A DNA stretch of 64,000 nt from Scylla paramamosain. Its lineage: Eukaryota; Arthropoda; Malacostraca; Decapoda; Portunidae. The notes under the pieces are model-generated. The model was not told where the DNA came from. It searched no databases and saw only the letters and a list, made by a program, of their open reading frames with translations. Of the stretch, positions 1-12,167 are shown piece by piece. Location of the stretch: NCBI RefSeq assembly GCF_035594125.1, contig NC_087178.1, positions 9,273,501 to 9,337,500 of the forward strand, in the 5' to 3' direction. Both the position numbers and the translations under genes were made by a program. How positions within the stretch are numbered: the stretch's first letter is position 1; each line of letters opens with the position of its first letter.

Positions 1-392
1 CATGCGCAAGAGTGTTGCAAATTTGCCTCTTATTACTCACTACTTATTACTTATTACTTACAAAATTTGAGCTTTATTGACAATTTCAGGCACAGCGAAC
101 ATTGTGCATTTTCCTAATATTGAAATCACTCTAGCTCAAAACTTTGCGAGAGCTTAGTGTTTGTGTTATATACCGTTGGACATGAAATTTCATTCTTTAT
201 TCAGTGGTATGTATCCATTGTCGTTGAGACAAAAGGAAGTTGATAAAAATGCATAAAAGTGACAGTCTCTATAAAAAGTTTTATACTGTATTTTGGTAAT
301 GCTCAGTAGTGTTGCAAATTTGATATATTTTTTTCGTTATACCTTGTATTACTTTTATTAGCAACAAAATTTGAGCTTGATCATTTTACTAG
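1..392. repeat. Non-coding left edge with a diverged direct repeat
   Basis: AT-rich sequence with no convincing coding region. A stretch near 8-85 (containing gtgttgcaaatttg and, after a gap, aaaatttgagctt) recurs in diverged form near 305-385, giving an imperfect direct repeat about 295 bp apart. It may be the end of a tandem or dispersed repeat that continues outside the window. Nothing else recognisable. Confidence 0.45.
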
Positions 393-936
393 TTGGAATT
401 ATTGCTAAAGACCATTGCTAAAAACGCTACATTAGATGATTCAGGGCTTGCTCTTCCTTTTCCTCCACCCTCTGACTACTTCATGTTACCCATTGAAGTT
501 CTTCGTAGTAATGGTTTCCATGCCTTCGCTGGCCTATACCCTCAGAAGTTTTATGGACCTGAAGAGGCTCCTCCTATTATTCTCCGAAACTGTGCCTCCG
601 TGCTTGCACCTTGCTTAGTCAAAGTCTTTCAGCTGTCTATCAACATCTCCTTTTCCTTCTTGTTGGAAGTTTGCCTACATTCAGCCTGTTTCTTAAGAGG
701 ATGATCGTTCTAATCCTTCAAACTACTGTCCTATTGCTTTATTTTCTTACTAATCTAAATTTTTTAAAAATTTATCCTGAACAGGAAGATTTTTAAATAT
801 CTATCACTTCACATCCTTCTATCTGATTGCCAGTATGGGTTCCGTCAAGGCTGCTCTACTGGTGATCTGGCTTTCCTTACTGAGTCTTGGTCATCCTCTT
901 TTAGAGATTTTGGTGGAACTTTTGTTACTGCCTTAC
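393..936 (+). pseudogene. Family A LINE: N-terminal reverse-transcriptase fragment
   Basis: Decayed piece of a non-LTR (LINE) reverse transcriptase, the enzyme that copies the element's RNA at a nicked chromosomal target. The first open stretch (393-704) contains the phrase PPIILRNCASVLAPC, which recurs on the minus strand near 3085-3336. After frame changes, the next RT block (LLSDCQYGFRQGCSTGDL) is readable at about 805-880. The RT then stops after GTFVTAL, where a hAT-like terminus begins at 939. It is 5'-truncated and frameshifted, so it cannot be functional. Family A is the commonest LINE here, with pieces near 2.2, 3.0, 11.6, 13.2, 25.0, 30.2, 36.2 and 58.6 kb. I place it near the Jockey/RTE-type LINEs of arthropods but do not assign a clade. 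Confidence 0.7.
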
Positions 937-1030
937 ACCAGGGGTTCTCAACTTTTTGCAAGCTGGGGCTCCCCAAAGCTGGGCCACCCATTCAACCCGC
1001 CCCAACTATGCCACTATGAATAGATAGAAT

Positions 1031-1062
1031 CAGATAAACAGATAGACAGACAGATAGGTAGG

Positions 1063-1115
<53 letters not shown>

Positions 1116-1162
1116 ACCCTTGGCTAGGCTATTATTGTATCGGCCAACACTATTATTATTAC

Positions 1163-1231
<69 letters not shown>

Positions 1232-1246
1232 TAGTAGTATCAGTAC

Positions 1247-1283
<37 letters not shown>

Positions 1284-1417
1284 AGTAGTAGTAGTAGTAG
1301 AAGTAGTAGTAGTAGTAGTACTACTAGTAGTAGTAGTAGTAGTAGAGGTACTAATCCTCGCAGTAGGGGTATTATCTGCATTTTTATAGTAGCTTGTTGG
1401 TAGGCGATGTTAATGTG

Positions 1418-1453
<36 letters not shown>

Positions 1454-1563
1454 ACCCTTGGCTAGGCTATTATTGTATCGGCCAACACTATTATTATTAT
1501 TATTATTATTACTATTATTATTATTATTATTTATTATTATTATTATTATTACTACTAGTAGTA

Positions 1564-1629
<66 letters not shown>

Positions 1630-1630
1630 C

Positions 1631-1663
<33 letters not shown>

Positions 1664-1740
1664 AGGTACTAATCCTCACAGTAGGGGTATTATCTGCATT
1701 TTTACAGTAGCTTGTTGGTAGGCGATGTTAATGTGAGACC
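1031..1740. repeat. Tandem duplication of a (GATA)n-(ATT)n-(GTA)n block
   Basis: Two direct copies of a compound block. Each has a (GATA)n tract, the unique anchor cccttggctaggctattattg (first 20 bases diagnostic), a long (ATT)n tract, an (AGT)n tract, and the anchor ctaatcctc followed by aggggtattatctgcat. The left anchors are 338 bp apart (taataaccct at 1111 and 1449) and the right anchors about 318 bp apart, the difference being microsatellite length. The Leu/Ile/Asn-run reading frames here are translations of the repeats, not proteins. The second copy ends beside the hAT transposase stop codon. Confidence 0.85.
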
Positions 1741-2150
1741 TGAGCCTGATTTGCCTTGCAAAGATCCTGAATTCTTGCCACAATGTTGGATAAACAGAAC
1801 CTCAAATCATCCTCGATTTGCGCACGATTACGGTATTTAGTTTTGAGTACAGTCATTTTTGAGAATCTTGCCTCACACAAATACGTAGGCGCGAAAGGGA
1901 GGATAATTTTCAAGGCAACGTCACAAAGCTTAGGGTATTCCTGTATCAGTGCTATCCAGAATGACGAAAGAGAGCAGGAGGTAAAGAGTTCCTTCAGCCT
2001 ACTGTCACTCTTAAGCTCAATAAGCTATTCCTGCATATCAGTTGACAGTTCGTTTGCTGTGCACAGAAATGGATCCCGAACTCACGCAAAAGAGCGATAA
2101 TCCTCTTTGAAGTATGTCGCAAATTGTTTTCTAATCGCTGACAAGTGGTC
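1728..2150 (-). pseudogene. hAT-family transposase, C-terminal part
   Basis: The minus-strand open frame 1913-1728 ends in TAA and reads KIILPFAPTYLCEARFSKMT, then KTKYRNR, EDDLRFCLS and a terminal QAQVSH. This is the C-terminal dimerisation (hATC) region of ZBED5/Charlie-like hAT transposases, which catalyse cut-and-paste transposition. Upstream, in shifted frames and across stops (about 2150-1914), pieces such as LKELFTSCSLSSFWIALIQE fit the same region. The N-terminal BED finger and the catalytic RNase H-like core are absent. It is non-functional through truncation, frameshifts and stops. Confidence 0.7.
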
Positions 2151-2189
2151 AGACACTAATTAAAATGGACAGGAGAAATCGTGTGATGT

Positions 2190-2715
2190 GCCTGCTTCAG
2201 TGATGAATTCTGCAAGACTGGGGAATATGTCAGTTCTCTCGACTATGGTGTTCCTCAAGGTTCTGTTCTGTCACCCACTCTCTTCCTATTATTCATCAAT
2301 GATCTAAGCCAAACTTCTTGTCCTATCCACTCCTACGCTGATGATACCGCCCTGCACTTTTCCATCGTCTTTTCATAGTCGTCCAACCCTTCAGAAAGTA
2401 AACAGTTCATACAGGGAAGCCACAGAACGCCTGACTTTTGATCTCTTTAAAATTTCTGATTGGGGCAGAGCAAATTTGGTATTGTTCACTGCCACAAAAA
2501 CTCAATTCCTCCATCTGTCAACTTAACACAGTTATTTTGATAACTACCCCTTCTCCTTCAATGACACTCAGCTGCCCCCTTATTTTACACTGAATATCCT
2601 CGGTCTGTCCTTTACATATAGTTGGAAACCTCATATTACATCTCTAGATAAAAGAGCTTCTATGAAGTTAGGCGTTCTGAGTCGTCTCCGCCAGTTTTTC
2701 TCAAGCAATAGAATG
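2190..2715 (+). pseudogene. Family A LINE: central to C-terminal RT fragment
   Basis: Continuation of the family A reverse transcriptase beyond the hAT remnant. GVPQGSVLSPTLFLLFINDL and then SYADDTA (the catalytic YxDD box) are readable around 2245-2350. The downstream thumb/connection phrase follows (2341-2526, including WGRANLVLFTATKTQF), then NILGLSFTYSWKPHITS. The frame shifts at several points and the copy stops near 2,715 within LSRLRQFFS. Roughly 80 residues between GTFVTAL (before 939) and the VPQGS box are missing, so the locus is not a simple reversible insertion. The active-site box survives but the gene is broken. Confidence 0.7.
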
Positions 2716-2739
2716 GTCAGAAATGAAAGTTCATATGAA

Positions 2740-3530
2740 GTTACAGAGAGAAGGATACAAGCCATAGGAGGGTAGTTTGGAAATCAAGCTTTGTGCCAGA
2801 CTCTGTCAAAAGCTTTTGTTATGCTTAAGACAACAACAAAAGTTTCATCAAAATCCCTAAAAGAGGATGACCAAAATTCAGTAGGGAAAGCCAAAAAATC
2901 ACCAGAAGAGCGGCCTCGACGGAACCTATACTGGCGATCAGACAGAAAGTTATGAAGTGTTAGATGTTTAAGAATCTTCCTTTTGAGGATAGATTCAAAA
3001 CTTTAGAGAGGCAGGAAATTAAAGCAATAGGACGATAGTTTGAGGGATTAGAATAGTCATTTTTTTTTTATTAACAGGCTGAATTTAGGCAAACTTCCAG
3101 CAAGAAGGAAAGGTACATGTTGATAGACAGAGTTGGAAGAGTTTGACTAGGCAAGGTAAAAGCACAGAGGCACAATTTTGGAGAACAATGGGAGGGACCC
3201 TATCAGTTTTGTAAACTTTCTGAGGGTTAAAGCCAGCGAGGACATGGAAAACATCATTGCGAAGGATTATAATAGGTAGCATGAAATAGTCATTAGAGGT
3301 CGGAGGAGAGGGAGGAACAAGCTCTGAAATATCCAAGGTGGATTTTTTATCAAAGGTTTGAGCTAAGAGTTCAGCTTTAGAAATAGATGAGATGGCAGTG
3401 GTGCCATCAGGTTGAAATAAAGGAGGGAAAGTTGAAGAAGTAAAGTTATTGGAGATGTTTTTGGCTAGGTACCAGAAGGGTACCTAGCCAAAAACATCTC
3501 CAAGGGGAGTTAGATCTTGTAAGATTTTGA
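2740..3530 (-). pseudogene. Family A LINE: inverted RT fragment
   Basis: A second family A copy on the opposite strand to its neighbour. Reading leftwards from 3,530 there is TFPPLFQPDGTTAIS, then ISELVPPSPPTSNDYFMLPI, then PPIVLQNCASVLLPC and LCLSTCTFPSCWKFA (open frame 3336-3085). Across frameshifts, SNPSNYRPIALLS-like and FDRVWHKA-like blocks follow down to about 2,740. It converges with the plus-strand copy that ends at 2,715, so the two fragments are tail to tail. There is no intact frame. Confidence 0.65.
3449..3503. repeat. Perfect 25-bp inverted repeat (hairpin) with 5-nt loop
   Basis: Left arm 3449-3473 (ttggagatgtttttggctag then gtacc) is exactly complementary to the right arm 3479-3503, with the spacer agaag at 3474-3478. 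The next bases on each side do not pair. The left arm belongs to the 5' end of the inverted family A fragment (the AKNISN region), so the hairpin is a short fold-back copy of LINE sequence. Confidence 0.95.
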
Positions 3531-3672
3531 CACTTTCTGTTAATGAAGAACACATACTTATTTAATAAGGTCATGCTGATACAGGTTGACTCTGTTGGAC
3601 AAAGCCTTTGTTAACATGACAACTTTTACATTTTTTATGTATATGTACATATACAGACCTTAATTATCAATA

Positions 3673-4940
<1,268 letters not shown>

Positions 4941-4961
4941 TAATGTTGATGATGATAAAGA

Positions 4962-5045
4962 TAACAACAACAACAACAACAACAACAACAACTACAACAA
5001 CAACAACAACAACAACAACAATAACAACAACAACAACAACAACAA
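4962..5045. repeat. (AAC)n microsatellite
   Basis: About 28 AAC units with two single-base interruptions. The poly-Thr and poly-Val readings on the two strands are artefacts. A short A-run follows at about 5,091-5,107. Confidence 0.95.
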
Positions 5046-6329
5046 TTAGCCCTAACATCCCTCGATTACATACCTGCCACGTCCTCGTGGCAAAAAAAAA
5101 AAAAAAAGTACCTAACGATTTTATAGATAGTGTTGTGTTCACTGTTTGTAGTGGAAGATTGAATCTGCCGCTGAGCAACTCTGTCAGAGCGAAGCCTAAT
5201 ATACTCGTAATGATGGATGAACGCTCCTGACACCAAAGAACAAAGTAATTAAAATGAAAATAACGGCAAAGATAGAGACCAGAAGACTGGACTAACAGAC
5301 TCCGGAGATCTTCTTCAAAACCTTCAAACCGGAGCAAACCGGAGACTCTTCAAACCGGAGCAAAGGCAGAGTGACTGAAGCGAATTAGTAGCGCAAGTTA
5401 GTCTCGTGAAGGAAATATTCTGAAGTGGAATGGGTAGTAAACGAGACGACATATGAGTAGCGAATACTTCTTGCAGACGCAAAGATAAGTAATGAGGTTA
5501 GGAGCCATAACATGACGAAAGTTGTGAACTGCAAAATGACCCAAATTCCTTTGGAACGTTGTACCATTCGGACAAGCAACTAAAGGTAGCCGTGTAATGA
5601 GCAGTAAAAATTAGGTTCTGGAAATATGACAATTTGTATAGGAGCATTGTCCGTCGTTGCGTGGGTTAGTGTGACCTGGCAAATATTGCCTATAATGGGA
5701 CAGAAAACAAAAAGGAAAGCATAAAAATTGTACAGGTTTGAGTGTGAAGACACGTAGCGGTGCAAGTCCTCCATACGGGCAGTGACACACAGAAAAATCT
5801 TCAGCAACCAGAATGAGAGAAGAAGGCATTTTAGACAGAAAAAAGAACAATGGATGACGACAACATTAAGAGTGAGAACTGCTTTCAGGACAAGATAAGT
5901 AGTAGGATAAGTAGTGCTTCATTTCCTAGAATATTTCGGTCCACACACATGATTTAAAGGTCCTGTGCGCGGATTTAAATGGATAGCACTTGACAACCAG
6001 ATAGGCTAAGGTTGCCAATTCGTCGCCCGCAATCAGCGCTGTAAAAACTAGAAGAAAATCGCGGGAATCTGAGCTTGGCAATGTTTGCACAAATCACACT
6101 TGTCTTGTCGTTCTCTCAGATTATATATTTTCTTTTCAAGTGCAGCTGGGTTTACAACGCCAACTATGTTTACATAAGTAGCTCTGTGAATTTCTTCTTT
6201 TTTTTTTTTTTGTCAGAAATCTTGTAATATTATATAAGTGTTGTGAGTAACAACGAGGTGTCCAAAGAAAATAAGAATGGTTCTTAAAGCACAAGACTGG
6301 GCACCATACCATACTCTTGTTTTTAATAT
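5046..6329. other. Unassigned sequence
   Basis: Several short open frames occur on the minus strand (for example 5807-5580 and 5850-5611), but none carries a recognisable motif, and they overlap in different frames without a shared theme. A short direct repeat (cttcaaaccggagcaaa) is duplicated at about 5,321-5,362. No gene is supported. Confidence 0.3.
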
Positions 6330-6432
6330 CGATATTTTAATCTGTAATCATTGTTGTTTTTAAAGTTTTGCAGCGACGCCATATGACCGCGATATTGCGG
6401 CGCCAAAAACTAAATCAATCAATCAATCAAAC
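6330..6432 (+). mobile_element. Probable LINE 3' terminus with (AATC)n tail
   Basis: The stretch gcgacgccatatgaccgcga, then gcggcgccaaaaac and a short (AATC)n tail at 6413-6430, has the layout of a LINE/retroposon 3' end: conserved 3' UTR followed by a tandem tetranucleotide tail. I remember a similar GCGGCGCC...AATC ending in decapod repeats, but have not verified it. The upstream body is not recognisable, so this would be a strongly 5'-truncated copy. Confidence 0.4.
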
Positions 6433-6508
6433 CGCGCACGTGCAATGCGAAGTGCTAATAGACCTGGCCCATATTATCCATGTAAGATTTGCTGTTATAA
6501 TTTGCTGG

Positions 6509-6510
<2 letters not shown>

Positions 6511-6562
<52 letters not shown>

Positions 6563-6564
6563 TG

Positions 6565-6627
<63 letters not shown>

Positions 6628-6693
6628 GTAATAATAATAATAATAGCAATAATAATAATAATAATAATAACTGATAATAATAATAATAATAAC

Positions 6694-6749
<56 letters not shown>

Positions 6750-6805
6750 TGATATTAATAATAAAAATAATAATAATGATAATAATAATAATAATAATAA
6801 TAATG

Positions 6806-6842
<37 letters not shown>

Positions 6843-6883
6843 TAATAATGATAATAATAACAATAATAATGATAATAATAATG

Positions 6884-6926
<43 letters not shown>

Positions 6927-6934
6927 TAATAATA
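6511..6934. repeat. (AAT)n microsatellite, about 425 bp
   Basis: Long imperfect (AAT)n with scattered AAC, AGT, GAT and CTG interruptions. The poly-Asn, poly-Ile and poly-Leu open frames covering it on both strands are artefacts. Confidence 0.97.
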
Positions 6935-7499
6935 GAAATGTGTAGTTTTGCCATTTTAGTGGCTATGTGCTCTAAGATAATTATTTGGTCATGTTTTTTC
7001 ATTTTCATTTTTTTTTTTACTGGGCATGTGTTGCTTGTTTTCTTCCTCCATTTTCCGAAAACTGTTTCTTCAGAGAAATAAACGTTAATAAATTCATCAT
7101 TTATTGATAGATTTCCATGATTTATGGCTCATTTTATTCAGAATTTATACCTGCACAATTCTATGTCTTTGAAATTTATATATTTTCTATTTTCTGTGTA
7201 TTATGTTTAAAAATTTTTTTGTCGTAATCTCCACACAGTATCAGGTGCAACAATAAAGATAATGTTTAATACTTTTTTGTCTTGATTCAGCCTTTAAAGC
7301 AGTATCTTCAAGAAGTTTATTGGCCTTAAGGATAAGAACTTATATTATTTTGAATTTACTCTTAAAGATGGTTGTTGGAGAGGTCCCCTTAATGCTGTTT
7401 CCATCGAACAGTGGTCGTTAGGCGTAAGTAAGATGTTCCAACTCAAGTATGGTGAGTAAGTCGGCCGCAGGAAAAAAAAAAAAAAATGTTACGCGTCTT
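6935..7499. other. Unassigned AT-rich sequence
   Basis: AT-rich DNA with an A-run at about 7,471-7,486. It lies downstream (in element orientation) of the gypsy integrase remnant and may hold more decayed integrase, but I cannot read any motif. Confidence 0.3.
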
Positions 7500-8610
7500 T
7501 TTCTGGTATCAAACAAGATGTTCAGCCGTAGGTTGGTCGTGCACAAGCTGTAGAATTACCGGGACGAAAACTTCTGGAATAACCAAAAGATCTTTGGATC
7601 CATTTCCTTGAGGCCCTCGTCTGCATAATATATTGTCTGATGATAAAAAAAAAAAAAAAGAGAGAAAGGTACATGCAAGGAAGACAAGATAAAGAAGTTG
7701 CCCGATTCCAGAGCATAAATAACTTTTCCCCATGTCTTGTCTTTTCACTGCTCAGCACCTAGTTCCTGAGGGGAAAGATTTTATGCTGGTGATATCTGGG
7801 AGACAACGCCCACCGGAATATTTCGTTATAGGGCATCCGCCACCACATTCACACATCCCGAAAAATACTTAAACTGCGGGGAAAATTCCTAGATCGTTAG
7901 ATACCAACCAGCAAACGTCCCGCTGAAATTTCTTCATTTGAGAAGGTTAGTGACAGCGACGTGGTCGGTAAAGACTGAGATTGTGTATCCAATATTAGAT
8001 CTCGGAAGTGAGTAATGTCCCAGACAACGGCTAGAGCTTCCTGATGCGTTACTGAGTATCTTGCTTCCACTGAGCTAAGAACACTACTTTCATACGCAAT
8101 CACACAATTCTTACTCTTGTCGGTCTTTTGCATCAGTGCTGCATCTAACGCTTTAGAAGAAGCATCAGTGTGAGAGTTCAAAGGGAAGAAAAAAGTCAGG
8201 AAATGTCAAAACTAGATCCTGTGTGAGAGCTTTTATTTTTATTTATTTATTTATTTTTATTTTTTTTAATTCTAGGACCTGTGTTTTTGTACAACACTCC
8301 AATTAAAGGAAATTTCTTGTGTAGCTGATTGAGTGGAGATGCGAGTTTAGGAAAAATCATAAATGAATGGTTTGTAGTATCCTGCTAATCCGAGAAAATA
8401 TTTTACATTTTTGGTAGTTTTTGGCTGTGGAAAGTGGTTGACTGCTGACATTTTATCGTCCATTATGTGAATCTCTTTACTATCGACAACATTTTTTTTT
8501 CTATCTCTATTTGGTTTATCAGGCTCCACTCCACCAACTTGTGGCGCTCTGCAGAGCCGCCAGTATTTTACAAAAATAGCATAACATTTGTTATTTCTGC
8601 TATTGCACAA
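7500..8610 (-). pseudogene. Ty3/gypsy pol remnant (RT end, RNase H, integrase finger)
   Basis: Decayed LTR-retrotransposon polyprotein read leftwards. About 8440-8350 gives FPQPKTTKNVKYFLGLAGYY, the RT/RNase H connection of Ty3/gypsy pol. About 8181-7897 is RNase H: NSHTDASSKALDAALMQ with the catalytic Asp, then SSVEARYSVTHQEALAVVWD with the Glu helix. About 7880-7790 carries FSGCVNVVADALSRN, the tether between RNase H and integrase. About 7620-7500 holds LLVIPEVFVPVILQLVHDQP, the start of the H2C2 integrase finger. The domain order RT-RNase H-IN is the usual one for Ty3/gypsy. An A/T-run interrupts the RNase H N-terminus near 8,230-8,270 and there are several frameshifts. No LTRs are visible. 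It is clearly dead. Confidence 0.75.
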
Positions 8611-8639
8611 TTAACTCAATGTTAATGTTAAGGATGTGT

Positions 8640-8980
8640 AAACCTAAGACTAGGTAATAAGACTAAAACATAATATTGTAATAACACAGTAACGCTTACT
8701 TAAACATACTAATACAACACTTAATATTGTGAATAACACAGTGATGCTTACTTAAACATACTAATACAGCAAGGTTCACAAACAGTAATAATGGTAATTA
8801 TATTAACAGTGTAAGTATTATGATGCTAAAATCATAGTACTTAATAATCACTCTGACACTTAGTAAATAACATAGTCATACTGACTTACTCATAGTAACA
8901 CAATAATGTCTACTATCATTTTAACATTATTCATCCTACAAAATATTATAATGCATAATACACTTGTCCTCCATATCACA
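8640..8980 (-). other. Family B LINE 3' UTR with a 52-bp tandem duplication
   Basis: AT-rich non-coding sequence directly downstream (minus strand) of the family B ORF2 stop. It contains two copies of a segment starting aataacacagt, followed by cgcttacttaaacatactaa or the variant with tgcttac, beginning at 8,680 and 8,732 (period 52 bp). The position suits a LINE 3' UTR. No clear A-rich or microsatellite tail is seen before the gypsy remnant at 8,610. Confidence 0.5.
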
Positions 8981-11900
8981 TCAGTCACTGAACAAGAATG
9001 TTTTTAATCTCCTAAACAGATCCACATTTTCACTACTCTGAGCACTTGGGAGTCTATTATATAGTCTTTGGGCACAGTTTTTAAAGGTTCTACAACCAAT
9101 GTCTGTGTTACACCTTGGTTCTAAGAGTCTATTGCTTTCAGAAGCATGTCTTACTACAATATCTGTCTGTAATTCAAATGACTGTAATAGTTTCCTCAAG
9201 TATTCAGGCTTCCTAGTCTTCATTGCCATGTATGTCATGACACAAATTTTATATATGATTCTAGCCTTAACTAGCAACCAGTGTAGTTCAATGAGAACTG
9301 GTATCATCCTTTCACATGCTGGCAAGCTCATTATTAATCTAGCTGCTTTGTTCATGATAATTAGCATTTTCTTCAGTTGATACTTAGGGAAGTTATAATA
9401 CAGAGAATTAATGACACAGTTACGTACGAGCTTCTTAACAGAATGTACATCTAAATATTTCTTTATGAAGGCAATGTTTCGTAAATTAAGTCGTGCCACC
9501 TTTACAGTACCATTTATTTGTTCATTGAACTTCATAGGTTTATCAATAATCACACCTAAGTCCTTTTACCTTCTTTGATATATTAACAATATTTCCATTA
9601 ATATTAAAACCATGCAAACCATTCAACCCTCCCAAAACAGCCTTACCGATTATCAAACATTCCGTTTTTATCTTCATTCAATTTCAGTTGTATACTATCC
9701 ATCCATTTCTTGAGATCTACCATAATCCTAGTCAACAGAGTTTCAGTGTCCAGCACATTACTGATAGACAAATAAAACTGAATACATCAGCAAAAAGGTT
9801 AAAGGCCACTCCATGTTCCTTCAATAGAAGTGAAAGTTCAATGGTGTAAATACAAAACAGCACAGGTCCCAGTACACTACCTTGAGGGAACACCTCTCCT
9901 AAGCGTATCATGTTCAGAGAAAGTGTTTTCAACCTATACACAGTAACTTCTGTTGTCTAAATAGCTTTCCAAATAATATTGTGCCCTTTGCGTCACTCCT
10001 ATAGCCCTCAAATCCTCCAATAATATCTCATGTACAATTGTATCAAAAGCAGCACTTAAATCTAGTAACAATATGACACTATATTTACTCTCATCCATCC
10101 ATCCTAGCACTTCATTAGTAACACTAAACAATGATGTTTCTGTTGAGTACAGTTGCCTATAAGCGGACTGATTATCTGGTAATACATTGATGTTCACCAG
10201 ATATTCCATTAACTGATCAAGGGTGACATTCTCAAGAATTTTTGACAGATATGATAGATTCGAAACTGGCCTGTAGGAACACAAACTCTGATGATCTTTA
10301 TTGAACTTCAAAGTTGGTTTGACAATTGCCAACTTTTCACTTTGTGGAAAGACATTCCTTTATACTTAAATTTACAATTTTCATGATCAGCTGATATTAG
10401 GGAAACCTTTCTCATTAGCTATCTCAGAAACTGGGATGGGATCAATAGCACAATGTGTCGTTTTAACTCTTTTCAACAAGGTCTCTAATTTTTCAAGACT
10501 AATTTCCTTAAAGCAACACAAACCAATTTATGGGATGTCTGGCAGATGCACTTGGCGGACCACGGATCTTACATCTTGGAAACTATTGACAATATTCATC
10601 AAAATATTTCATAAATTAATTTGCTAAATCAGTATTAGAACATCTATCAGGAAACCTCTTTTTGCTCATATACCTTGTCAGGATGGCAAAAGGAGAATAC
10701 AGTCTCTTCACATCTGACCCTGCTACAGCAATTTCCTGTCTATAATACGTACATTTTCTTATTATTATTTTATTTACCTCATTCCTTGCATTAATATACT
10801 CTCTCCTAGATTCCTCTGTTCGCAAAGTACGCCACAGCTTTTCTTTACGCCTTCTAATTCTGATAGCGTTAGCAACCTCCGAGTTGAACCATGGTGTGTT
10901 ATCCTTCTCAGTAATTTCTTTCTCTATCACTGGACACATGTCATTATATTCAGTCTGTAGTGTACCATTATACCATTATACCATTCACCCTTTAGTATTT
11001 CAATGCCATCTGTATGTGAGCAAAAATTATTAATATCCTCTGAAATTCTATCAAGTATTCTATGAAGCAATGCTCTAGCATCAAAATATATTTTCCTTCT
11101 GAAAGTTACTAGTTTTCTTGATCTTTAAATCCTTGCGAACATCGATACTGTACGTAACTAGTTTGCGGTAAGGAGAAATGGGAAAGTCTTGTTCCACCGC
11201 AAGATGTCGAATTTTGTCAAGCTCTTTATCACGAAAGATTAAATCTACCATATGGCTGGAGCGAGAGGTTACATGACTAACCTTTTTTGTGAATTGCTGA
11301 GAATCCATCATCTCAATAAATTCTTTGCTATAATGATCTTCATTATCATGAACCCATAAATTAAAATCTCCGCAAATAAAGGTCCATCTATTCACATCAT
11401 CTATTCCCTCTAAGTATGTTCTAAATTAATCTAAAAATGAAGTTCGATTCGTCTCTGGTGGTCTATAAACAACTATGAACGTTAGCTTTCTATTACTGTT
11501 TATCATAGAACTCAGAATTATGTGTTCAAATGTGTTGAATTTTGGAGAGGCTGTATATGATAATATTTCTTACCCTTACTTTTTTTTTTTTTTTTATGTA
11601 GGAGGGACATTGGCCAAGGGCAACAAAAATCCAATTAAAAAAAAATGCCCACTGAAATGCCAGTCCCATAAAACGGTCAAAGCAGTAGTCAAAAATGGAT
11701 GGATAAATGTATTGAAACCTCCCTCTTGAAGGAATTCAAGTCATAGGAAGGTGGAAATACAGAAGCAGGCAGGGAGTTCCAGAGTTTACCAGAGAAAGGG
11801 ATGAATGATTGAGAATACCGGTTAACTCTTGCATTAGAGAGGTGGACAGAATAGGGGTGAGAGAAAGAAGAAAATCTTGTGCAGCGAGGCCGTGGGAGGA

Positions 11901-12160
11901 GGGGAGGCATGCAGTTAGCAAGACTTACTTAAATATCCCTACTCCTCCTCCTCTTCTGCTGCTCCTAGGAATATGCATGAAAGTGTGAGTTGTTGGAGTC
12001 ATTTCATGGATTGCAGCACAATCAAATTCATTCAGCTAAGTTTCTGCTACAGCAAAAACGTCAAACTCCTTCTCAGTAATTAACTGGTATTTCAATGGTT
12101 TTAGTACCAACAGACTATATATTTATCAATCCACATTGGATATGACTGGTGTTTCTAGTA
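8981..12160 (-). pseudogene. Family B (CR1-like) LINE ORF2: endonuclease and reverse transcriptase
   Basis: Broken ORF2 of a CR1-superfamily LINE, read leftwards. About 12,060-11,937: the endonuclease start, including the RGGGVGIF-like block. It is interrupted by a family A insertion (11,580-11,935) and resumes at about 11,560-11,400 with FEHIILSS- and VVYRPPE-like blocks. Open frame 11395-11081: WTFICGDFN (GDFN metal-binding box) and VTSRSSHMVDLI. 10939-10616: EN-RT linker rich in RRRKEKLWR. 10332-9934: RT with SYRPVSNLSYLSKILE, SAYRQLYSTETSL and LLLDLSAAFDTIVHE. 9941-9732: FPQGSVLGPVLFCIYT, then the active-site region reading LFADV instead of the expected FADD. 9553-8981: C-terminal region ending RLYNRLPSAQ...LFRRLKTFLFS. 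Frameshifts, a lost catalytic Asp and the insertion make it non-functional. Confidence 0.8.
11580..11935 (-). mobile_element. Family A LINE, 5'-truncated copy inside family B ORF2
   Basis: The T-run at 11,580-11,597 is the poly(A) tail of a minus-strand copy. Next to it is the family 3' UTR (read on the plus strand as gtaggagggacattggccaa). Further right, open frame 11910-11689 encodes the RT C-terminus: PPLLPRPRCTRFSSFSHPYS and GKLWNSLPASVFPPSYDL. About 355 bp of the 3' end are present, which is typical 5' truncation during target-primed reverse transcription. It splits the endonuclease of family B. I could not define a target-site duplication by eye. Confidence 0.85.
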
Positions 12161-12167
12161 TCCATGG

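Larger units (their letters stand above)
939..2165 (-). mobile_element. hAT/Charlie-like DNA transposon remnant
   Basis: At 939 the sequence caggggttctcaac matches the terminal-inverted-repeat style of Charlie-type hAT transposons. The preceding eight bases (931-938, ccttacac) could be the target duplication. The matching far terminus is not visible near 2,160, so one end is lost. Inside, the minus strand encodes the C-terminal part of a hAT transposase (1728-2150). Between the transposase end and the 939 terminus lies a duplicated microsatellite-rich block (1031-1740). The element sits inside a family A RT whose reading resumes near 2,200, so it inserted into or recombined with that LINE. 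Terminus and transposase agree on family, which strengthens the call. Confidence 0.6.

Noticed and set aside
6427..7008. Poly-Ile/Leu/Tyr open frames
   Set aside because: (AAT)n microsatellite read in different frames; no start context or motif.
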